The notes under the pieces: generated by a model | Database searches by the model: none | What the model saw: the letters and a program-made list of their open reading frames with translations, nothing else | Told to the model about the DNA's origin: nothing | Made by a program: the position numbers and the translations under genes | Shown: positions 8,380 to 16,319 of the stretch, in pieces | Position numbering within the stretch: position 1 is the first letter of the stretch | How the letters are laid out: each line of letters starts with the position of its first letter | DNA from: a virus | Length of the DNA: 64,000 nt | Reading direction: 5' to 3' (one strand) | IMG/VR virus record: IMGVR_UViG_3300023235_001889 | Location: 62,001-126,000 of that record

Positions 8380-10212
8380 ATGAATAATGTCGTAGAAATG
8401 GTAAAAATACCAAAAAAGAAAGATGACACGCCAAAAACCGATATAGTATCATTGGTTGTTTGTCCATCATGGGGTGTTTATTTTCCTCCTTATAATATAT
8501 CACGTATTTCTGCGGTGTTAAGACAGGATGGATATAATGTATTTGTTCATGATGTTAATGTTGATACCCGTGAATATCTTATGTCTTGCACAGATGTAGA
8601 TTATTGGTCGGGTGAAAAATATTTTCATTGGCATGTTCGTCATTTTAATGAAGTTATATTTCCATTAATACAAGATTTTATTGATGATAAAATTGAAGAA
8701 ATATTAATTAATAAGCCCGACATAGTTGGTTTTAGTTTATATACAACTAATATTGCATGCAGTTTTTATATGATGAAAAAAATGAAGGAAATAAATCCAA
8801 ACTTAACAATTGTATGTGGTGGTCCAGAGTGTTTTTTAGAATTTAAACCAGAGAAATTTATAGATTATGTAGTCGTCGGTGAAGGCGAAGATAAAATACT
8901 TGATATAATGGAATCGTATAAAAAAGAAGAAATACATAAAACTGATGAGACAAAAATTGTTGGCAAATTGCGAACAAAATTAGATATAAACAGAATTCCA
9001 TCACCAGATTATAGCGACTTCAATTTCGATTTATATACCGAACGTAACGGTGTGTCTATCGAGACTTCGCGTGGTTGTATAGCAAAATGCACATTTTGTA
9101 CGGAAACGTGGTTTTGGAAATATAGATGGCGCTCCTCTGATTCAATTATTGCGGAAATGGAAGAACAAATAGAGAAGTATGGTATATCACATTTTTGGTT
9201 CATTGATAGTTTAATAAACGGCAATTTAAAAGAATTTGGATTATTAGTTGATGGTATCATATCTAATGAATTAAATATTGAATGGAATGGGTATGCGAGA
9301 TGCGATGCACGAATGGACCTTGATTTTCTAAAAAAAGTAAGAAAGGCTGGATGCACTTGTTTATCATTTGGCATTGAAAGTGGGTCTATGAAAGTATTGG
9401 GTGATATGGAAAAAAAGATTAAATTGCCTGTAATTGAACAAAATTTAAAAGATGGGTATTTGGCGCGTATTGCAAATCATACTAATTGGGTTTTGGGCTT
9501 CCCAACAGAAGGAAAATTGGAATATTATCATACATTGGTGTTGGTATATAATTGTCGTGAGTGGATACATGCTATATCACCAGGAATGGGTTGTGGAATA
9601 TCACCCAACACGCCATTATATGATAGAAGAGAAGATTTTGGTATATTGCCAGAATATGATACATTTTTAGATTCGTGGTATACAAGTGAATACAAAAATA
9701 CAAAATTACATAGATTTTTACGAGTTAGATTATTCCATATATGGTTGATGATTATAGAGAATAACACAGATGCCTCGATGATAAATGGGCAACTACATCC
9801 TTATTTGGTAGATCAATTTAAAATTAACATTAAGAATGAAAAAAGTGACGTTGAACGAATGGAACCATTGCCAGATATAGATTTATATCATATATCAGAT
9901 GGTGATTCATTTTCAAGTGATGTAGCAAATGAATATTTTCCATTTTTATGGTCTATATATAAAGCATTTGGTGCGTTTGATTTAGAATTAGCGTTTGATG
10001 CTGAAAAAGACAACGCAGAATTTGGTGATGTCATAGGATGTCAATATAATTCTACTTTATCATTTGCGGTTGATGATGACGGAAAATTTAAATATAATAT
10101 AATTCATCGATTTAATCATATTCCAATACATGAAATGATGATAGACGGTTTACAAAAAAATATGTCGTTTGATGCGTCATATAACGGTGAAGGCGATTTT
10201 AATGATTTCTAG
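8380..10212 (+). CDS. B12-binding-type radical SAM enzyme
   Basis: 610 residues. The N-terminus (about 20-170) is a Rossmann-like cobalamin-binding-type domain (VYFPPYNISRISAVLRQDGY, DIVGFSLYTTN, VVCGGPECFLEF, YVVVGEGE) without an obvious DxHxxG base-off motif. The radical SAM core follows, with the cluster-binding Cys233, Cys237 and Cys240 (SRGCIAKCTFC), then FWFIDSLINGN and SFGIESGSMKVL strands. The last 150 residues are a family-specific tail. Such enzymes methylate or rearrange unactivated carbons; the substrate is unknown. It is preceded by AAAAAGGA and followed by a second radical SAM gene overlapping by 11 bases. Neither is a usual T4 gene, so acquisition is likely. Confidence 0.85.
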   Translation: MNNVVEMVKIPKKKDDTPKTDIVSLVVCPSWGVYFPPYNISRISAVLRQDGYNVFVHDVNVDTREYLMSCTDVDYWSGEKYFHWHVRHFNEVIFPLIQDFIDDKIEEILINKPDIVGFSLYTTNIACSFYMMKKMKEINPNLTIVCGGPECFLEFKPEKFIDYVVVGEGEDKILDIMESYKKEEIHKTDETKIVGKLRTKLDINRIPSPDYSDFNFDLYTERNGVSIETSRGCIAKCTFCTETWFWKYRWRSSDSIIAEMEEQIEKYGISHFWFIDSLINGNLKEFGLLVDGIISNELNIEWNGYARCDARMDLDFLKKVRKAGCTCLSFGIESGSMKVLGDMEKKIKLPVIEQNLKDGYLARIANHTNWVLGFPTEGKLEYYHTLVLVYNCREWIHAISPGMGCGISPNTPLYDRREDFGILPEYDTFLDSWYTSEYKNTKLHRFLRVRLFHIWLMIIENNTDASMINGQLHPYLVDQFKINIKNEKSDVERMEPLPDIDLYHISDGDSFSSDVANEYFPFLWSIYKAFGAFDLELAFDAEKDNAEFGDVIGCQYNSTLSFAVDDDGKFKYNIIHRFNHIPIHEMMIDGLQKNMSFDASYNGEGDFNDF

Positions 10213-11515
10213 AAAATATATACCAAAAAATAAATCCATGTGTTTAGACCCTTTTACGTCATTATTTATGGGAGCAATGGGTGAAAATAGATTGTGTTGT
10301 GTTAGTTTAAATCCCATAACAGGTGATGAAAAAGGTCAACATCCACAAAAAATATATCCTAAAGATATTCATAATGATATTTGGACTAGTGATTATTTTA
10401 AAGATATTAGACAGAAAATGATTAATGGTGAAAAAATAGAAGAATGTCAGAGATGTTACGATATAGAAGAAGCTGGTGGAAGTTCTAAGAGAATGTTTAG
10501 TAATGAATCTATTTGTACTTTAGATAAAGATTTTTCCATTAATGTTGATACAGGAAATAATAAACACACGCCGGTATTTTTGGATATTCGCCCATCTAAT
10601 TTATGTAATTTAAAATGTAGAATGTGTTACAGTGATTCTAGTTCATTGATTGGTAAAGAAATATCGAATAATGAAGAATTGACTGATATTATGCCATATT
10701 TGCAAGATTTTGGAACATCGAATTGGTTTGATAGTGATATAATGCAAGAACAATTAAGACAAATTATGCCAAATATTAGAAGAATAAATTTACTTGGTGG
10801 CGAAACGTCTATTATTAAAAATGTTCATAAATTATTGAAGTGGTGCATTGATGAAGGATATAACGATCAGCTTATAATAGACATTGCTACTAATATGACT
10901 AACACCAATGATGATTTTTTCAATTTATTGAAGCAATTTAAGTGTGTGAATCTTTATATAAGCATTGATGGCGTCGATGTTGTTACAGAATATATTAGAT
11001 TTCCAAGTAAATGGAGTATAATAGAACGAAATATCAATCGATGTTTAACTATGGATATCCCAGATGGAAATATATTGAATATACATACTTTATGTACTGC
11101 TAATATATATAATATTTTATATTTACATGATGTAATATCGTGGATTTATACTGTGCCTGATCCGTTGGATAGGTTTTGCGGTCTTGATCATAATGCGCGA
11201 ATATTTTTTAACATTGTATATCATCCAGAACATCAATGTATAAATTTATTACCGATAGAACGTCGTCAAGAAGTGATACAAAAACTATTGGAAATCGCCG
11301 AAGGTGTTGGTTTTGATGAACATTTAATCAAACGTTCAAGTTTATCAGTCGTTATTAATGAATTGAACGATCAGAATGTGGCAACTGATGAAAATCATGA
11401 TCTTTTTATAAAAAGCACCAAAGTATATGATCGAATTAGAAAACAGTCGATAGAAACCACCTTGCCGGAACTATATGATATATTTAAAGAAGATTTTGAA
11501 AAATCTGAAAAATAA
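10202..11515 (+). CDS. Twitch/SPASM-type radical SAM protein
   Basis: 437 residues from ATG 10202, which I prefer because GAAGG lies just before it; an in-frame ATG at 10169 would overlap the previous gene further. The N-terminus carries Cys14, Cys32, Cys33 and a CQRC pair near residue 80, the pattern of an auxiliary Fe-S (twitch-like) domain. The radical SAM triad is Cys135, Cys139 and Cys142 (SNLCNLKCRMC), followed by INLLGGETSI and LYISIDGVDVVTEYIR strands typical of the barrel. These proteins usually modify peptides or proteins. Overlap with the upstream B12-type enzyme suggests the two act together. Substrate unknown. Confidence 0.82.
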   Translation: MISRKYIPKNKSMCLDPFTSLFMGAMGENRLCCVSLNPITGDEKGQHPQKIYPKDIHNDIWTSDYFKDIRQKMINGEKIEECQRCYDIEEAGGSSKRMFSNESICTLDKDFSINVDTGNNKHTPVFLDIRPSNLCNLKCRMCYSDSSSLIGKEISNNEELTDIMPYLQDFGTSNWFDSDIMQEQLRQIMPNIRRINLLGGETSIIKNVHKLLKWCIDEGYNDQLIIDIATNMTNTNDDFFNLLKQFKCVNLYISIDGVDVVTEYIRFPSKWSIIERNINRCLTMDIPDGNILNIHTLCTANIYNILYLHDVISWIYTVPDPLDRFCGLDHNARIFFNIVYHPEHQCINLLPIERRQEVIQKLLEIAEGVGFDEHLIKRSSLSVVINELNDQNVATDENHDLFIKSTKVYDRIRKQSIETTLPELYDIFKEDFEKSEK

Positions 11516-11539
11516 AAATGATATTAAACGGCGTTTTAT

Positions 11540-11553
11540 TATAAATATAAATA
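11540..11553 (+). promoter_or_regulatory. Two overlapping TATAAATA late promoter octamers
   Basis: Two exact copies of the T4 late promoter sequence overlap by two bases (11540-11547 and 11546-11553), 31 bases before the next start codon, in a 69-base gap that holds nothing else recognisable. Confidence 0.6.
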
Positions 11554-11584
11554 GTATAACAACATAAATATATGGATTTAAAAT

Positions 11585-12427
11585 ATGGTCGTTCATAAAA
11601 CATTTAGAGATTACGTACAAGAACAAGAGAACATTTATAGCCTTCGTATTAAATCCGTCGTTCCAATGGGTTCCGATGAAGTTGAAATGATAGAGCGCGT
11701 TTTACAAAAATACGTATTATTGGATATAACTAATCCAACAAAAACAATCAGACAACGTCATCCCTTAGAGTTCCAAGATATCAATAATGCAGAGGTATGG
11801 ATTATTGACATTCGTTGTGGGTTGCCTGTTAGTGCATATGTATTAAGACAAGAACTTAAATTGGCTTTAAATATATCAGAGAATTTCATCGTTGTTCGTG
11901 GCGAGAATGATCCCCTTGAAATAGAAACACAGCGTCTTAACGCATTGAATGATATTGACGAAAAGGCTTTAGATAAGCAATTAAGTCCAGCAGCAAGATT
12001 AGGCACTAATAGTGAATACGATAAAGATGAGCGCGGTGATTTAGAAGAGCCTATGTATGGAAATGAATATAATAGCAATTTCTTAGAAACATTGGCTGAC
12101 ATTGCAGCAAAAAGAGAGCGTTATGGCATAGAACCAGCTTCTACGGAATTAGATGACGGCGATACTGTAATGGATGATGTAGCACCAGAAGATGGTAATG
12201 CATTTAATAAAGATATTGAGGATGCACCAAAGATAAAATCATTAAATTATGCAGAAACGTTGAAAAATATACGCAAAGCAGAAAATACCAATGATTCAAG
12301 ATTAAGCACTAAAGGCAACTATGACAACGATGAAGTCAAACAATCAAAGAAATTTGATAAATATGGTAAGACTGATAAAGTTGCTACTGTGACTATAACC
12401 AACACCCGTAGCGGTATTCGTAAGTAA
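11585..12427 (+). CDS. Hypothetical virion-associated protein
   Basis: 280 residues, function not recognised. The first 120 residues form a compact domain (YSLRIKSVVPMG, EMIERVLQKYVLLDIT, AEVWIIDIRCGLPVSAYVLRQEL, FIVVRGENDPLE) with an alternating strand/helix pattern like a ferredoxin fold. The rest is acidic and low in structure. The N-terminal FRDYVQEQ resembles, weakly, the capsid-targeting leader of T4 internal proteins. Two exact late promoter octamers precede it, so strong late expression and a virion role are inferred. The next gene begins 14 bases downstream. Confidence 0.7.
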   Translation: MVVHKTFRDYVQEQENIYSLRIKSVVPMGSDEVEMIERVLQKYVLLDITNPTKTIRQRHPLEFQDINNAEVWIIDIRCGLPVSAYVLRQELKLALNISENFIVVRGENDPLEIETQRLNALNDIDEKALDKQLSPAARLGTNSEYDKDERGDLEEPMYGNEYNSNFLETLADIAAKRERYGIEPASTELDDGDTVMDDVAPEDGNAFNKDIEDAPKIKSLNYAETLKNIRKAENTNDSRLSTKGNYDNDEVKQSKKFDKYGKTDKVATVTITNTRSGIRK

Positions 12428-12441
12428 AGGAACTATATAAT

Positions 12442-13686
12442 ATGAGTAATAGTAATGATATGAGAAATCTTATGAATGTGATATCGGAAGATGGTCCATT
12501 AGCTCCTGGCGCATTTACTGATCCAATGAACGCGATGCCTGAACCAACTATGGATGATCCAATGGATGATATTGCATCCTCTGGTCCAGAAACAAAGATC
12601 GAAGTTACCATGAAAGATGGTGATGAAGTTGAAGTAGAAGTTTACGCTAAACAAGGCGAAGAACTAAGCCGCATTATGGATTTGGCTGGCATGCTTCACA
12701 AAGAAAAACAAACAGGCGCACTTGGTGCACCTGATATGGGCATGGAACCTGATATGGCACCCGACATGGCTGTAGCGCCTGATATGGCACCTGATATGGG
12801 CATGGAACCTGATATGGCACCTGACGCGGCTGTAGCACCTGATATGGCACCTGATATGAGTATGGAACCAGAAATGTCTCCTACTGATGACGATTTTGAT
12901 ATAAATTATGGCGACGGTGCATCAAATATGGATGGCGTTGATGATATTGGTGATATTTCACTTGGTATGGACGACTCACCAGAGATGGATTTTGATATTG
13001 CTGACGATGTTGGCCCTATTTCTGATCCAAATGATGATATGTATGAAGACAATGTTAAAAAGCACGACTTTGGATATCCAAATCCAATGCAAGGTCAAGA
13101 AGAATATGAACTTACCGCGTTCAATCATGCTGGTGGCGCAACCAAACCGGTTCGAATCGTTCCTGCAAACAGTGGCGACAATGCATTAAGTGATACACCA
13201 AGAAAAGGTCTTGCTGAATACATCAATGATGTGGGTAGTTCTAAAAAAAAAGTCTTAGATGAGACATTTAACGACGATGACGTTGAAAATACAGTAGCTG
13301 GATTAACTTCTGGTGTTGATGTAGATGATAATACCATCGATAAGTTAAAAAAAGTAGCAAAAGATACACAACAAGGAACATCACCAGATGAATTATCTTC
13401 TGAAAAAGAAGATGACGTTTTAGATGCCGCGAGTGCGCAAGGTGTTCAACTCAATCCAAATCAAAAAGCAAAATTACAAAAAAACGTTCAAGATCAACAA
13501 AAAGATGATTCTATAAGTGAAACCAACGATGATTTCAAGTTATCTATGGTTGATGAAGAAGAATTAGCAGAACGTAAAAGACGTTATTCGTTTAGCCATC
13601 AAGACTTTGGCAAAGGTATTGTTACAACACCTGATGCTAAACGTAAAAGATCAGCAAGACGTGGATTATCTATCTACAAAAAGTAA
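12442..13686 (+). CDS. Acidic repeat-containing protein, probable internal/scaffold-type virion protein
   Basis: 414 residues, not recognised. The N-terminus MRNLMNVISE-D fits a targeting leader ending in the I-x-E pattern cut by T4-type prohead proteases. Residues about 95-150 are a Met/Pro/Asp repeat encoded by 60-base tandem units. The protein is strongly acidic (runs of Asp in the middle) and ends in a very basic segment (KRKRSARRGLSIYKK). Acidic body with basic tail would suit a head-core or DNA-associated protein, but that is inference. RBS AAAGGAAC is well placed. Confidence 0.65.
   Translation: MSNSNDMRNLMNVISEDGPLAPGAFTDPMNAMPEPTMDDPMDDIASSGPETKIEVTMKDGDEVEVEVYAKQGEELSRIMDLAGMLHKEKQTGALGAPDMGMEPDMAPDMAVAPDMAPDMGMEPDMAPDAAVAPDMAPDMSMEPEMSPTDDDFDINYGDGASNMDGVDDIGDISLGMDDSPEMDFDIADDVGPISDPNDDMYEDNVKKHDFGYPNPMQGQEEYELTAFNHAGGATKPVRIVPANSGDNALSDTPRKGLAEYINDVGSSKKKVLDETFNDDDVENTVAGLTSGVDVDDNTIDKLKKVAKDTQQGTSPDELSSEKEDDVLDAASAQGVQLNPNQKAKLQKNVQDQQKDDSISETNDDFKLSMVDEEELAERKRRYSFSHQDFGKGIVTTPDAKRKRSARRGLSIYKK
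12730..12875 (+). repeat. 60-base in-frame tandem repeat
   Basis: Two units of 60 bases (12730-12789 and 12790-12849) differ at only a few positions, and a partial third copy follows. Each encodes 20 residues rich in PDM (PDMGMEPDMAP, DMAVAPDMA). Copy number could change by slippage without breaking the frame. Confidence 0.85.
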
Positions 13687-13699
13687 AGGATTGAGTAAA

Positions 13700-13981
13700 T
13701 TGAATAGAATAAGTTCTTCCAAAGACTTCTTCACCAAATTAAACGACAACTTTCGACTGACAACAGTTGAAGTTATATACCGCATGCCAGATTATCAATC
13801 AATATTACAAGAATTTGTCTGGCAAACCTTAGATCGACCACCTGAATATCCAAGAATATACAAATTTTTAGAATATTGGGAAATTAATATAGAAGCCCCG
13901 ATATATAGCGTTAAAATCGCTGATAGACCCATGATATCTATGCATGAGTTAAGGCCGGTTGATACTTATTACAAAATTTAG
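13700..13981 (+). CDS. Conserved small hypothetical protein upstream of terminase
   Basis: 93 residues if started at TTG 13700, which has AAAGGA nine bases upstream. The in-frame ATG at 13607 lies well inside the preceding gene and has no clear RBS. The sequence reads FFTKLNDNFRLTTVEVIYRMPDYQS, LQEFVWQTLDRPPEYPRIYKFLEYW, then a short PIYSVKIADRP strand and a final HELRPVDTYYKI. It is aromatic and compact with no Cys. I do not recognise a function; its position before the packaging ATPases suggests a head or packaging role. Confidence 0.7.
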   Translation: MNRISSSKDFFTKLNDNFRLTTVEVIYRMPDYQSILQEFVWQTLDRPPEYPRIYKFLEYWEINIEAPIYSVKIADRPMISMHELRPVDTYYKI

Positions 13982-13991
13982 AGGTAAATAA

Positions 13992-14693
13992 ATGAAAAAA
14001 TCGAAATATAGTTCATTTGAAATAGATGAAATAAAAAAATGTATGGCTGATCCTATATATTTTATGACAACCTATGTTAAAATACAACATCCGGTTAAAG
14101 GACAAATAAATTTTAATGCAACGGAAGAACAATGTGAATATATAGATGCGTGCGATGATTATAGATTCGTTATAGCATCATTTGAACGACAAAAAGGTAA
14201 AACGACGGCGGGTGCGGCATATTTGTTGTGGAAAGTGTTGTTTCATCCAGATTTAACCATACTTGCTTGTGGGGCAAAGCATGAACATGCAAGGGAGATA
14301 TTGTGGAGGATTCGGTATTCATATGAATGCTTGCCAGAATTTCTTCAACCGAGTACAACAACATGGAATAAAGGTTGTATAGAATTTGAAAACGGGTCGC
14401 GAATAATAGGTAATGGGATAACTGCGAACACTGCTAAAGGGCTTACTGTATCATTATTATATATTGACGAGTTCGCATTTGTAGAACCAAAATCAGCAAA
14501 AGAATTTTGGTCATCTATTGCACCAACGTTATCCACTGGTGCAGATTGTATAATATCGTCAACCGGTAATGGCGAAAATGATAATATGTTTAAAAACATA
14601 TGGATGGATTCTATAACCAATGAAGTAAATGGTATAGGCATAAATGGATTTAAATCGGTAGGTAAATATACAGTGTTGAATCGAAGATGGTAA
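13992..14693 (+). CDS. ATPase-only paralogue of the large terminase (truncated gp17-like)
   Basis: 233 residues, collinear with the first 230 of the full gp17 that follows. Both begin with a K-C-x-x-D-P-x-Y-F pattern and continue with KIQHPxKG, a Walker A site (here Glu65-Arg-Gln-Lys-Gly-Lys-Thr-Thr72), the Walker B LLYIDEFAF and the SIAPTLSTGADCIISST segment. The coupling motif is STGN instead of STPN. It stops just after the NGFKS segment, so the rest of the ATPase domain and the nuclease domain are absent. Intact frame, RBS GAGG, and retained Walker residues argue against a fresh pseudogene. Its stop overlaps the gp17 start. Confidence 0.85.
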   Translation: MKKSKYSSFEIDEIKKCMADPIYFMTTYVKIQHPVKGQINFNATEEQCEYIDACDDYRFVIASFERQKGKTTAGAAYLLWKVLFHPDLTILACGAKHEHAREILWRIRYSYECLPEFLQPSTTTWNKGCIEFENGSRIIGNGITANTAKGLTVSLLYIDEFAFVEPKSAKEFWSSIAPTLSTGADCIISSTGNGENDNMFKNIWMDSITNEVNGIGINGFKSVGKYTVLNRRW

Positions 14694-16267
14694 GCCATAC
14701 AGTAGACGTATCGTTAGTTAAGCGCGGACATGCTAAAAACACTTATGATTTATATAAACTAAAAGAACTAAAACGATGTATTAAAGACCCTGTGTATTTC
14801 TTAGAGAATTATATGAAAATTCAGCATCCTACAAAGGGTGCTATGTCGTTTACTCCATATGATTTTCAACGTGAATTAATAGAAACATACGCTTTTCAAC
14901 GATCTTCCATAGCAATGTTACCCCGCCAGTCTGGTAAAACCACATGTGCTGCTGGATTTTTATTATGGAAGGCAATGTTTACACCCGATTCGACTATTCT
15001 CGTTGCTGCTCACCAATATTCTGGTGCTTCAGAAATTATGCAGCGTGTTAGATATGCGTATGAAGAATTTCCCGATTTTCTTCGTGCGGGTGTTATGGAA
15101 TATAACAAAGGAACAATTACATTTGATAATGGTTCACGTATTCTATCATCTGCAACAACTGAAAAAACTGGACGTGGTTTGGCTCTTTCATTAATATATC
15201 TCGATGAGTTCGCGTTCGTAGAACCTCGTATTGCACAAGAATTTTGGACTGCGTTGGCACCGACATTGTCTACTGGTGGTGATTGTATCATTACTTCTAC
15301 ACCAAATACAGAATCTGATAAGTTTGCAGAGATTTGGTTCGATGCAAATAATGTTTATGATGAATTTGGTAATGTTAGAGAAAATGGCCTTGGTGTAAAT
15401 GATTTTAAATCGTTTTCAATTGATTGGAAAGTTGTTCCTAGACCAGAAACAACTGAAGAATTTGAACGAAAGATGCGTGCACAGTTAGGTGATGATCGAT
15501 GGTTACGAGAATTTGAATGTCAGTTTATATCATTCGAAGAAACATTAATAGCAGGAATGATATTAAAGGATTTGAGAGGCATTGAACCAAAATCTAAGGT
15601 TGGTCGTGTGCGATGGTATGCTGATATACTACCAAACAGAATGTATATAGTAGGACTTGATCCAAGTATGGGAACTGGTGGTGATAATGCCGCTATAACT
15701 GTATGGCGAACACCAGATATGATGCAAGTAGCCGAATGGACTCATAATAAATCCGATACTAAAGAACAAGTGCGCGTGTTGATTGATATTTTAGTTGAAA
15801 TACATCGTGCGATGAAGAGTAATCCAGAACAGACCGGAAAACCGGAAATATATTGGTCGGTTGAGAATAATTCATTGGGTGAAGCAGCCCTTCAGATTAT
15901 TGATGCAACTGGTGAAGATAAGTTTCCTGGTGAGTTTGTTCATGAACCAAAGAAAAAACGTAAAGGATTTACTACCACGCCTAAAAATAAGATCGAATCA
16001 TGTGTTAGAATGAAACATTTGATCGAACATAAAAAAATGATAGTTAATTCAATGCCTATGGTTTCTGAACTTAAATCGTTCGTTCGTGATAATCGATCCT
16101 TCAAGGCAAGGGTGGGTCAATCAGATGATACGGTGTTATCAGGATTATTATGTATGAGGATATTAACCGAAGTTCAAAATTGGGATTCTGATATATATAA
16201 TGAATTGGCTGATATTATAGACATCGATGATGGAACGGCTGATCCTATGCCTGGAATATTTGCATAA
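14687..16267 (+). CDS. 17: Terminase large subunit, gp17-like
   Basis: 526 residues. Packaging ATPase and headful nuclease. The ATPase domain has Walker A Pro79-Arg-Gln-Ser-Gly-Lys-Thr-Thr86, Walker B LIYLDEFAF and coupling motif STPN. The RNase H-like nuclease domain shows the three acidic sites: Asp325 (GLDPSMGTGG), Glu393 (WSVENNSLGEAAL) and Asp480/Asp481 (QSDDTVLSGLL). Length is slightly below T4 gp17 (610). The start overlaps the stop of the truncated paralogue by 7 bases and lacks a strong RBS, so it is probably translationally coupled to that gene. Confidence 0.95.
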   Translation: MVSHTVDVSLVKRGHAKNTYDLYKLKELKRCIKDPVYFLENYMKIQHPTKGAMSFTPYDFQRELIETYAFQRSSIAMLPRQSGKTTCAAGFLLWKAMFTPDSTILVAAHQYSGASEIMQRVRYAYEEFPDFLRAGVMEYNKGTITFDNGSRILSSATTEKTGRGLALSLIYLDEFAFVEPRIAQEFWTALAPTLSTGGDCIITSTPNTESDKFAEIWFDANNVYDEFGNVRENGLGVNDFKSFSIDWKVVPRPETTEEFERKMRAQLGDDRWLREFECQFISFEETLIAGMILKDLRGIEPKSKVGRVRWYADILPNRMYIVGLDPSMGTGGDNAAITVWRTPDMMQVAEWTHNKSDTKEQVRVLIDILVEIHRAMKSNPEQTGKPEIYWSVENNSLGEAALQIIDATGEDKFPGEFVHEPKKKRKGFTTTPKNKIESCVRMKHLIEHKKMIVNSMPMVSELKSFVRDNRSFKARVGQSDDTVLSGLLCMRILTEVQNWDSDIYNELADIIDIDDGTADPMPGIFA

Positions 16268-16319
16268 TAAAAGTGTTTATACTAAATATAGATAGAATTT
16301 AAAGCAAAAGGTAAAGTTA

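Noticed and set aside
13607-13699. ATG 13607 as start of the small gene before the terminase paralogue
   Set aside because: It would overlap the preceding gene by 80 bases without an RBS; TTG 13700 has a good one.
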